From positions 186,001 through 250,000 of the forward strand of contig MJGA01000028.1 of NCBI GenBank assembly GCA_001910725.1: a stretch of 64,000 nt of DNA, written 5' to 3'. Of this stretch, positions 44,819 to 54,860 are shown piece after piece; positions within the stretch are counted from its first letter, which is position 1; every line of letters begins with the position of its first letter. The notes under the pieces are model-generated. The model was not told where the DNA came from. It saw only the letters and a list, made by a program, of their open reading frames with translations, and searched no databases. This stretch comes from Phanerodontia chrysosporium. Taxonomy: Eukaryota > Basidiomycota > Agaricomycetes > Polyporales > Phanerochaetaceae. A program made the position numbers and the translations under genes.

Positions 44819-47254
44819 TCACAGGCGTGACCGACAGGCCCCTCCGTGGGCGGCTCCGTGAGCTGTTGCACTCACGGAGAGGCTCTGCTGGACCTCCCAT
44901 GTAAGTTCTACGCCGGGCCCTGCCTCGCCCTGACTCACCCCGAACGTGTACTCGCGGTCGCTGGTCCGCATCTCCTCGAACGCCTCGCTGTAAAGCTTCG
45001 CATACGCGCTCCGCTGCCTCGCCTCGTCCGCGTTCATGTAGACGACGTAGGCGTCGCGCGCGCCGTACGCGAGGGCGAGCGGGTCCGGGGTGTCGGACAG
45101 CCGGAAGTCGTATTCGACGATGCCCCACTTGACGGCGCGGACGACGGGCCGCCCGTCCCGCGTCTCGTTCGTCTCGAACGCCTCGACGGCCACCCACGCG
45201 CCGCGCCACGCATCGGGCAGGGAGCTGCCAAACGTGATCTGCGCAAGCGTGTACGGCACGCCGCAGAGCAGGACACCCGTGGAACGGCAGTTGCAGAGCT
45301 CGAATGTCCATGAGGCGTTGCTCGCCCGGAACCGGAGGCGTTCCTGGTGGGCCTGTCCAAATCCGACGTCGTCGCCTGCGACACGAGAGACGTGGTACGG
45401 CCCGATGGTCCTGACAGAGTGGCCGTATTCGCCTGGCCTGCACTCTGCCAGCGGCGCGGACGCAGACTCCCGTCGTGGCGCCAGAGACAGCAGTTCGTGG
45501 GGGTGTCTGAATTCGTACGACCACGGCGTAGCGAGGATGTTGCGCATGAATGTGGCGAGGGAGGGCCACGGGCTGAACGGCTTGTCCGCCACTTTCTGCA
45601 GAAAGATAGAAGTCAGCAGGTGAGGCCGCATATGCTTGAGCAGCTCGGCCCAAGCCTGGTCGGGCGACATCTGTGGGTCGTACACTGGGGTGGAGTTGCA
45701 GGCTTTGTGAAGGCAATACCCCATCACCGCCACCCTGTCCAGTGCGTTCGTGCAGTGCCGGTCGGCGAAGTTGTCAGGGAACTTGATGCGATACTCCGCT
45801 GGACCCGGGATACTCGCCGTTTCCGCCGTGAGTGCCCAGATGGTCGCGCTTCCAGAAGTCGTACTTGGAAATTTCGTAGCGACGGAGCCGGCCGTCAGCC
45901 CGCCAGGGAGCCACCTCCGTTCGACAGCCTCCTGCACGGTCCAGACGCGGTTTAGCCAGTGCCGGTTGGACTCGAGGACCTCGCGATGCGTGCTGCACGG
46001 GAGGCCGATGCCGTTCAGATACACAACGCAGAACCTGCTGTCGGGCTTCCCCTAGTACACGAACCCGATCGTCGGCACGTCTATCCTCCACTCGTCGAGG
46101 CGCTGCTGCTCGTCTGCTGCGCGGCCCTGCTGCCGCAGGAACAGGACGTCGAGCCAGACGTACTCGGCACCGAGGTTCAGCAGCTCAACGCGGACGTGCT
46201 CGAGCGTCGTCGTGCGCGGGACCGGCACGGGCCACCGCCGCCCGTTGATGTCTGTCCACAGGTTCTCACGGTCTTCCTCGGCGACCCAGCTGTGGGAGAC
46301 CGTCCAGAGCCGCTCGTCGATCGCGGCGAGGTCGTCTTTCAGGGCATCAGTGCTGCGGAACGCATAGTACGGCAGGACGCGGTTGCTGAAGAGGTCCCAT
46401 ATGTGCCTTGGAGGAGGATGAGAGTCGGAGGGGATGTAGGAGTTGTGTCGGATGATCGCATTGCGGTCGCGGTCGTCGTGCGCCTTGCGCATGCGCATGC
46501 GTCGGGAAATCCCCTCGAAGTACACGCGGGAGCCAGTGTAGGTCGGGTCTCGGTACCACCACGGACGGACCCGCCCGTACAGCTCACCAAAGTCGCGCGA
46601 CTCGTCAATCATGAAGGCAAGAAAGTCCTGGAGTCCGTCTGTCGTTGTGATCGAATGTGTCGTGCCCATGATGTCGTTGAGATCGCGCAGCGTCGAACGA
46701 ACAGGTCCGCACGGTCTGTCGGCAAGTTCGGTGGGGATGGCGCCAGGGCCGATGTGGAGCCTCTGGAGAGGGACATCAGATGGAGGTGCAGGTTGAAGAG
46801 TGAAGACTCTGCCTTGCCCGGCAAAGCGGAAGAGGTCGTCGTCGTCGTCGAGCACTGTGGACAAAAGTGCGAGACTCCATCCTCTAGTCATCGGACTGTT
46901 CTTGTCGCTAAGCGGCCGATCGTTGGGGTCGAAGTCACTGTCATCTATTTGATGTCGTGGAGAGAGAGGAGACGCCAGGATGTCTGGTATCTCTGCCGGA
47001 GGAACGGGATAATGTAGTCTGTACGACCACGCAGTCAAGTACGGAGTCTTCACGCAGATGAAGTCCTGCGCCTTCCACTGGACTTTGAAGGACTTTGCCA
47101 GCAACCAGCGCGGCTGCAGTACCTGCAGAAGGATTGGTGCCTGGACACACAGCGGTGCTGCGCAACGACTTACGGGTGTGACGATGGCGTCCGAAAAGGG
47201 GACGATTGCCATGCCTTCGGGTAGGTCGTACCAGGTGCCGCTGTCTGCGTCCTA
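44819..47254 (-). pseudogene. HET-domain protein, copy 3 (in-frame stop codons)
   Basis: The minus-strand reading starts at 47254 with DADSGTWYDLP. A 51-bp intron follows (47123-47173, GTAAGT...CTGCAG) at the same site as in copies 1 and 2. Exon 2 carries WKAQDFIC, IGPGAIPTE, NDIMGTTHS and LYGRVRPWW, then the HET core (about 46370-45905): SHSWVAEED, EYVWLDVLFLRQQG, WRIDVPTIGFVY. A TAG at 46052-46054 falls where copy 2 has CAG (Gln). After it the frame is open through VVYLNGIGLPC and HWLNRVWTVQEA to the stop at 44819. Upstream, another in-frame TAG separates DADSG from a frame that continues to an ATG at 47452. No C-terminal membrane helix is present. Codons are GC-rich, as in copy 1. Confidence 0.85.
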
Positions 47255-47739
47255 ATCACGCTGTTGCGTGAGCAGTGAAGGATCCGAGTCTGTCTGCGCT
47301 GTAAAACGTACACGGGATATGTCATCGTCGTGCGGGTTGTCATCGTCATTTGAGCGCACGGCCATGGTATACTCCCTGCCTGGCGGCATCAAGCCATTAA
47401 TGACGTTGAGAGCGCCGTTTATACGCAGGGCCTGATACTCACGAATTGTCACGCAGTGCTGGTACCGGAGGGCCTTGAGGAACCGGCGCTAGGAAACGTA
47501 GAATGCAGTTGCAGTAAAGGATGTACCAGAGCAGCAAGAAGACAGTGGACAGTGTCGGTAGGGCTGTGCATGCAGTGACTGTGGAACTTGGGAGTCGAAC
47601 CTTATCGGGCGGCCGGCGTCTTTCGACAGCGTCAGTCATTGTCCACATGTGTAGTTCGTAGACATCTACGCCCGCCAATGACACTCACAGGAAGGTATGA
47701 CATGAGCGAGTGAACCAAAACATAGCCCACGTGGTCATT

Positions 47740-47865
47740 TCGCATCCCCCACGGCCGGACGCGCCCGTAGAGCCCACCAAAAGTCGCGCGCCTCGCCAAG
47801 CATGAGCGCGAGTCCCTGACGAAACTCGACACACAGCGAGCCTCTCTACTGCCATCCTCGGGCAC
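47740..47865 (-). pseudogene. HET gene scrap
   Basis: Minus-strand translation gives a match to the block SRDFGELYGRVRPWW (here EARDFGGLYGRVRPWG) with a few flanking residues and nothing else of the family. Confidence 0.65.
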
Positions 47866-47882
47866 ATACTCGCGAGGAACAA

Positions 47883-48517
47883 GACGACCGACCTCGCAGT
47901 GCGATCATGGCAATGCAGGGAAGATGGCGATGATAACAGGGACCTGGCCTTGGCAGCGGCAAGTATATCGGCGAGTTCCCTCCTTACCAGCGTGTTGCGT
48001 TCTCGAACTAATTCGCATGACAGCAGTCGACTAATTATTCCCTTAGGCGCGATGTAGCCTACCGTATCTATTATTGCTTGCTTCTCAAGCTACAGCGTCA
48101 AGCGGGGCTTGCGAAGTTTATGCCGGGGGTATGACGGAAGGCCCGCTTCAGAGCCTTCACATCACGATATATGACCCCACACGAGCCCTGATTGCGGTAT
48201 ATATAGACCTTGGTTCACATTCACTGTGCGCAGTTCGTCCGAATTCTCACCAGCCCTTGATGTTGCCCTGTGCTAGCTGCATCTCGAAGCTGTCGTCAGA
48301 ATATCGGGCGGTCGTGGTGCTTTGCGCCTCACCTTACATGTCATCCCTCCAGTGAGGACTCTTCGCCGCCCGATGGGAAAAGGGTCATGAGGTGCTATCA
48401 ACTGAAAGGGTCGAGAATACAGAAACACCGGATAGGTCACCTGGCAGCGGACGGTGGCAAGGGCTATCGCAGCTGGTGAACTTGCAAACCCGCCCCTGGT
48501 CTGATATATATACGCAG
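47883..48517. other. upstream region of the ICMT-family gene
   Basis: No second gene is visible. A first coding exon of the methyltransferase probably lies here but I could not place it. TATATA motifs occur at about 48199 and 48505. Confidence 0.35.
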
Positions 48518-49214
48518 TGTGCACGCCGACGGCCCCTCCTGCCCGCCACCAGAAAGTCGGCTACAGCGGGCAGCTGTTCGAGTACCTCGTGTACCCGCTC
48601 CCGTGGTACCTCCGGGTGCGTCTCCGCTCGCCCGCCGTCCGCCGCTCGCGCTGACCTCGGCGCAGACGTTCGCCACGGCCGTCGCGGCCTGCCACGCCGC
48701 CACGATCGCGCTGCTGCGCTACGCCCCCGCGGCGCCGCTCCTCGCGCTCGTCTGCCCCGCGCCACATCCGCCGCTCGCGCGCCTCGCAGCGCTGACGCCG
48801 TGCTTCGCGGCGGGCACCGCGCTCGTCCTCGCGGGCGCACTCGTGCGCGCGTGGTGCTACCACGCGCTCGGCAGCCTCTTCACGTACCAGGTCGCGATCC
48901 GGGACGACCACCGGCTCGTCACGCGCGGGCCGTACGCGTGGGCGCGGCACCCGTCGTACCCCGCGCTCTGGACGATGTTCGCCGCGGCGTGTGCGGCCTG
49001 GAGCGCGGACGACGCGAACCTCCGCGTGTGCGGAGTCGTGGACACGCCCCTCGTCCTGCTCGTGCACGCCTGGGTTGCGGCGGCGGTGTGCATCGCCGTC
49101 GGCCTGTACCGCCGCGCGCCCGTCGAGGACGAGGCGATGCACCAGCGGTTCGGGGGTGTGTGGGAGGAATACAGGCAGAAGGTCCCGTGGAAGTTCATAC
49201 CCTATGTGGTGTAG
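48518..49214 (+). CDS. isoprenylcysteine methyltransferase (ICMT)-family protein, 5' exon missing
   Basis: Exon 48518-48615 encodes TPTAPPARHQKVGYSGQLFE and is entered from an upstream intron (acceptor ACGCAG). A 50-bp intron follows (48616-48665, phase 0), then exon 48666-49214. The second exon has hydrophobic helices (AALTPCFAAGTALVLAGALV), then FTYQVAIRDDHRLVTRGPYAWARHPSYP, the diagnostic substrate/SAM-binding block. The C-terminus holds DEAMHQRFGGVWEEYRQKVP, also typical. The family methylates C-terminal prenylcysteines at the ER membrane; mushrooms carry many paralogues, so the substrate is uncertain. No stops are seen. It is probably functional. Confidence 0.8.
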
Positions 49215-49591
49215 TGTCTAGTCCAGTCAGCGATAGAACCGTGTGTCTCATGCGTGCTTACGCTGGAGCGAGCCGTTGTGCACATGGACCGAGCAACGTG
49301 TCGAAGGGCCTGATGTAGTGGAACCTTTGACCTGGCTCGTCGACATAACCGGCAGCCACTGATGGAAGGTTAGAGAATCCGGCATCGTCAGAGGCGCAGA
49401 CTGTTTTCCCCTCCGACCCAGGGAGGGAGATGCCACGGCGCTATAGCTTCCCTCGGAGATAACACAAAGGCGAAGCCCAAGCCGTGTTCACAAATGGACC
49501 AAATGACCTGATATTGTAAGCCATTACTCGAGCCAATATAACACAATCAAGCACTGGCAAGCCCCAAGGCACTCACGTCGCGTCTCGACCG

Positions 49592-50965
49592 CTACGCCAA
49601 CTGCGCCAACTTGCCCCCCGCAGCACGCTCGATGCCGCCCATCATGCGGTCGCGCATCTTGCGTGCGTCGGGATGGTCCTCGACGTCCTCGTCCTCGTCC
49701 GCATCGGCGCCCGCAGCCTCGCGGCGCGCGCGGGCGACCATAAAGTCCGCGACGAAGCGCGCGACGTCGTGCTCGCCGGCCTCGGCCTGCGCGCGCGGGC
49801 CCCACCGCCACTCGTACACGACGGCGCTGTCGTCGCCGGCGCCCTGCGTCGCGGCGGGCGCGCGCCCGCGCTTCTTCGGCGCGCCCTTTGCGTCGCCGAC
49901 GCGCTGCAGGTCGAGGTAGCCCTGCCGCACGCACAGCGTGAGGAAGGCGTCGAGCGTCAGGAGCGGGCTCGCCATGCGTGTTGTCGTCGGGAGCGCGGCG
50001 TTGGGGAGCAGCCGCAGCCGCCGCAGGTACGCTTTGAGGTCGTCTGAGGGGTGTGTTCAGCAAGGGTGGATGTATGCGTATGTCGGGGTACGTACTATCT
50101 GGCAGGTTGCGTCCGTGCACTAGAATCAGGGAAAGTACGACGTAGAGGATCCCGACGAGCCCAAGCGAATCTGCACTCTCCCACGCGATGATTGACCCGG
50201 TCGGCTGCGACACACGTTCGTCCTCGTCCAGAACGTGGTCGTCGTCGATGTTGAGGTCTTCCTGCTCGATTCTGAGGATGTCTGCGTGTGGCGTGGTGGC
50301 GGCCTTGATGAGCCTGGGGTCGAGGTTTGAGCGCAGAATGTACGTCTTGGTGCCTGTAGGCGCGACTATAACCTAGTTAGTTTGAGCGAACACTGCCTAG
50401 AGTCAAAACCGAAGCACCTTTCTTCTTCAACCCCGGAGCGTTCTTGTCCTTCTGCTGCCCCTCTTTCGCCGCCTCCTTCTCTTCTGCGCGGTTCTGCAGC
50501 TCTACGAGTTCCATACCGAAGGTCTTGCGCAGGATGTCCTGGGCCCGTGCATAGACTTCGGCGAAGCGACGCGACTTCGAGCCCATCACTGAGGGGAATC
50601 AAGGTCAGGCCTTGTCTAGCAGAGATGACGCGCATACAAGCGCACCTTTCTTCGAGATCTCGTCTCGTCTCAGCGGGATGCGCTTCTGTTCGTTGAACAG
50701 CGCGAGCCGGACGAGGTCGTTCGCCTTCCTCTCGAGGTCCTGCAAGGGGTCAGCGCGGGCGAACACGCGTAGAGAGCACACGTACGCCATCGCCACGCTC
50801 CTCATCCTCCCCGTCCTCGTCGTCAGCCTCGCCATACCCGTCCTCGTCCTCGTCCTCCTCTTCGACGCGCCGGCGGCGGCCGTGCTGCGTCGCGGGCGGC
50901 ATCTGCGAGTGTCCTGGCTGCGACTGCGATGGCTGCCGCTGGGAGCGTGCTCCTGCCCTCGCCAT
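49592..50965 (-). CDS. nse3: MAGE-domain protein, Nse3-like subunit of SMC5/6 complex
   Basis: Five exons join in frame: 50786-50965, 50646-50739, 50418-50588, 50096-50365, 49592-50043. Introns are 46, 57, 52 and 52 bp with GT-AG ends and branch-like sequences. The total is 1,167 nt, 388 residues. The N-terminus is basic then Asp/Glu-rich and disordered. The MAGE homology domain begins at DLERKANDLVRLALFNEQKRIPLRR (exon 2). It continues through AQDILRKTFGMELVEL (exon 3), TGTKTYILRSNL and LGLVGILYVVLSLILVHGRNLPD (exon 4), and the second winged-helix part LTLDAFLTLCVRQGYLDLQRV...YEWRWGPRA (exon 5). Nse3 partners Nse1 and Nse4 in the SMC5/6 DNA-repair complex. This looks like a normal housekeeping gene, with no breaks seen. 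Confidence 0.88.
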
Positions 50966-51171
50966 TTCGGTCTGTGAAAGGTGGCGGTGGTGGTGTCGGC
51001 GGAGGGAGGTCGCGACAAGATGGTGGTCGGGGTCGTGGAAGAACGCGTCTGAAATCGCACGCGTGCCCTAATTGGGCGCTCTACACACGTGAGGGCCACG
51101 CGATCGAACAGACGGCTGACCGACCGCCTTCGTCCGTCCGTGGCGAGCAGATCGTGCAAGAGCTCAGGCCC
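50640..51171. repeat. segmental duplication block 1 (MAGE 5' end and upstream)
   Basis: Nearly identical to 62844-63378, in direct orientation about 12.2 kb away. It contains exons 1-2 of the MAGE gene and its upstream region. Confidence 0.9.
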
Positions 51172-52296
51172 AGTGAGAATCTACAATGCGCGGATATGCA
51201 CCGGTATGGCCTGGTATGCAGCGCAGACTCGAATTCTGTGCTCGTCTGCTGGCATCTGGCTTCGAGCGGCTAACGAGCTTACATCAGCGGACAGAAGCTC
51301 GGGCGTGGGGGAATGCATCGCGCTCGCGTCGCCATTGTGCACGGCAGCGCGACCACGGACGCGTCACATCGCGCGTCGTACATCGCACACCGCGCATCGT
51401 ACATTGCACATCGCGCTGCAAGGTGCCGGCCGCCGTGTCCCGATGTGCATGCACATGGGCGTCTGCACACCTCGCCGCGTCGCTCCTTTGCATAGTGCGT
51501 GTGCGTGCGCACTCTGCACTCTGCACACGCGCCTGCGCACTGCACACCGTCTCTCCCTCGTCCTGCGCGCCCCTCCCACCATCGTCGCCGATGACATCAG
51601 CGCCACTGATCCCGCCCCGCCTTGCCTGCCCCGATCTGCCCGACAGTATATATACCCCCTGCGACGTTCCCCTTACCCGACCTCGACTTTCCTTCCCCCC
51701 ACCATCTCCTCCTCTCTCATCCCCGCCAGCTGTCCCGCCACCCTGGTTGGTAAGTCTTTGGTCTCCGCCCTTCTCAGTCTTTTTCCTAACACATATTCAC
51801 CACCCCCAAGCATTCAACCGCGCCAGCTCATCTGGCCGTTCTGGGCGCATATATGCGTCGAAATCGTACGTAATATCCTATTTCGACCTATTCAATGTGT
51901 TGAGCGGTGTTACAGGCCCAGGGGAATTGTGGAAGCGACCCTTGCGCACAGCTACACGCTCGAGGGCGGTGGCGAGGACGGTTATGGATAGACTATGTCC
52001 AAATATGTACATATTAATTCTCATACAAATAAAAACGCTATTTCCGATATAAAATATGCCCGATTCTGCTCTGGTCTGCGCACAAATGGCCTCAAGCTGA
52101 GACGCATATAGCCGCATTCCATAGCATACAGGACACGACGGGGCACGATGGGACATGTAAGTACGGGCGTCTACCATCTGCGATTTGTTCGATTTTTCTG
52201 CGCCCATCGTGCATGTCCTGTGCTTGTCTGTAATTCATCTGCACCACATATCTCGCACGATAGGAACATACCAGAACATTGTCAATTCTCACTGGG
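51172..52296. other. non-duplicated stretch, no gene
   Basis: Includes short tandem units based on CGTACATCGCACACCGCGCA at about 51377-51415 and GTGCGTGTGCG-type simple sequence near 51490-51550. No coding signal is seen. Confidence 0.4.
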
Positions 52297-52925
52297 GCTC
52301 AGGAACCTACACTATTGAAGCCACGGCGCCCGTAAGGCCTCGAGGATTGCCTCAGGATATTATCAAGCGCAATAGCAGATATCCCGTTTGTTCCTCCCAC
52401 CTCCACATTTGGCCTTTGTGCGCTGGCAGGACGGCTCAGCACGGCCGCTGTTCTACGAACGCTTCACACTAGCGTTACCTTTCGACTCTCCTCAGTGCCA
52501 CGTCGATCACCATCAGCGGCGGCCATGCGATGTCAAACCCAAAATCATGGCTCTCGACCTACTCTTGGTCGATTCACGTCCTCAGAGTGTCTCCTTCTGA
52601 GGTTTCATCCAGCACTCTTCACGAAGGAGAAGCTCAACACAATGCAGCCCAAGCTGCTGACGAAGGAGAGCACAAGAACATTACTTGGGCACCTCGGGTA
52701 GCACAAGGGCATACACGGCATGGAAATGCGCTGCGACCGTGGAACTGCTGCACCTCACGGCTGCGCTCCATGACACCCGTTGCGTCACAGAACAACTGAC
52801 GGAGAAGTACATCGTACAATGGCCCGACAATAGCGATCAACAAGATGGCGAGGCACTCCGCGTAGCTGGAGCACGAAATATCTCAGCCTCACCTCTGCTG
52901 AAATTTAGGAGGCTGGAGGCGAGCC
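52297..52925. repeat. segmental duplication block 2
   Basis: Matches 63374-64000 with few differences (for example one T fewer after CTGAGG in the right copy). It holds frames of up to 89 codons but no domain I recognise. In the right copy it is joined directly to block 1. Confidence 0.9.
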
Positions 52926-53863
52926 TATGTCGAGGCATGGGCGTCCGAAGGTGGGCATTGACTTCTGGCTGCGATGGACTGGGACATCTCATCAACGTGT
53001 TCGGTGCTAGGCCTGTACACATGCATTGCGCAGACAGCGACTCAGTGAAGTTACGATGGCCGAGGAGCCGCACACCATCTCGGGAGAGCCTCTGCGAGAC
53101 GCAAAGCGCCGCAGGGCTTTTGAGGCGCAAGACACACAGCACGGCATGGGAATCGGCTCATGCAACGGTACGCCGGGAAGACGATCCGCATGCACCCCCG
53201 CAGTCGCTTTGTCATGACCCGCAGACTCGCCCGCACCACTGGTCGACAAATCCACCGCGAGCCGACCCGCCTTCTGTTGGACTGGTAGACATCATAGCCT
53301 CTCCGCCTCCGGAACCCGGCACACCCCCGTGACCCCGTCTGCACGCGTGCCTGCGCCGCGCTGCCGGGTCTGATAGACGTATCTCGCTAGGAGGACAGGC
53401 GTGCGCCACGAGCAGCCATCGGCGTGCGGGCCCGCCGTCCGCGTGACCTGCTGTCGGTGCCCGGACCATGTGCAGGCAGCGTCGCCGCGGATCACGCCGG
53501 TGCGCGCCACGAAGGGCTTGGGAGCGGTGCCATCGCTCGGCCACTGCGCCTGCAGATGTGGCGCAGGTATTGGGGGGAGGGACTGTGTGCAGAGCGGTGG
53601 GAAGGGTGGGGGTGCCCCGCATGCGGGGTACGAAGCGCGGGGCGAGAGCGAAGAAGACGAGAAGCTGCGGGGGCTTGTCGGGCATAGCACTTCTGCTGTG
53701 CAGTAAGACACTGCGCTTCGGCCGGCCGAGATGAGGGCTTGCGCGGGTGCGGGGGGTGAACAGCCGCGAGCAGACTGCCAGGAGACGAACGCGAAAAGTC
53801 TGTCACGGGGGCGGTCCGAGGTATGTCTCTTTTCCTCGCTGCCATGTCATGATCTGCGGGTGG

Positions 53864-53979
53864 GCTTACCCGGCGCCGCCGCAGCGTCGACGCCTCGGAT
53901 TCTGCGTTGCCCCTTCTGCGAGCTTACCCGGCGCTGTAGCAGCCTCGACGCACCGGATCCTCGTCGCCCATTCTGCGGA
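53864..53979 (+). repeat. two tandem 58-bp units
   Basis: 53864-53921 and 53922-53979 both begin GCTTACCCGGCGC and end TTCTGCGRA, with about a dozen differences. Confidence 0.75.
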
Positions 53980-54818
53980 TGCTCATTGGTCGTCTCCCTG
54001 GTGCAGCCCTTGCCCGCACTTCGCGCGCGCCGAGTGTGCGAAATACAATGTGCCGCGCGAGAGCGTTCTCGCAAATACAAATCGTCTCCCCCACACGACC
54101 CCAGTTCCCTCCGGGGCAGAAGCGCGGGCAGCGGGGGCCTTCCATTCCTTGCGCGCCGTGGAAGCGGTCGTCAGGGCTCTCTGCGTGCCTCCTCGCACAG
54201 CATTGCGGCACCCGTCCCCTGGCCCGCCGCTGCGCCCCCGCAAGGCGCCGCCGATGGCAAGTGCGCATCGTTGGGCCGCTGCAGCGCACGTCTAGCGGCC
54301 GCGAGGGTGTTCGGCCGGTGTCGGGGGGCGCGAACGACGCTGACATAACGATTGGGGCGGCCGGCAGGGGAGGGGTGACGTGACGCCGTGACGATCGCCG
54401 CTTATGCCCGATCGCGCGGGAGATCGATCTCGTTCTGTGCATTTCGTCGCGCACTCTGGGCTCGGTCCCCTCGTCGGACTCGGCAGGTGAGCGTTGCAGT
54501 GATTCTCGACGCTGCTGCTGCTGACTGGGTAGCTCTCGTCACGTGCAGGATGCGGGTGGACGCAGAGGACACCGCGAGAGACCCGGCGTCGGGACCGGAT
54601 CATGGCAGCTTTGTGGCGTCGCGGGGCGCTCGATCACGTCGGCGACGCTCCAACCGCTCTCCTGGCCGTCATTGGTGGAGTCTCCTTGTCACTTGACTGG
54701 GCCTCCACATGAACACTCTCCAGGTCTGGGCGTCTGTCACGGTGACGACTCGACGTGGTTCACCGGCGACGGGTGGATCGTTGCGAGCTACAAACGTTCC
54801 TCTGCGAGTGAGATTCTG

Positions 54819-54860
54819 AAAACATCGCAGGGGCGCTTTTCAAAACATCGCAGGGGCGCT
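54819..54860 (+). repeat. short tandem duplication (19-bp unit)
   Basis: AAAACATCGCAGGGGCGCT occurs at 54819-54837 and 54842-54860. Confidence 0.8.

Noticed and set aside
52685..53332. 215-codon plus-strand frame
   Set aside because: It starts in the duplicated block and ends outside it with no domain. The right copy has a base deletion upstream.
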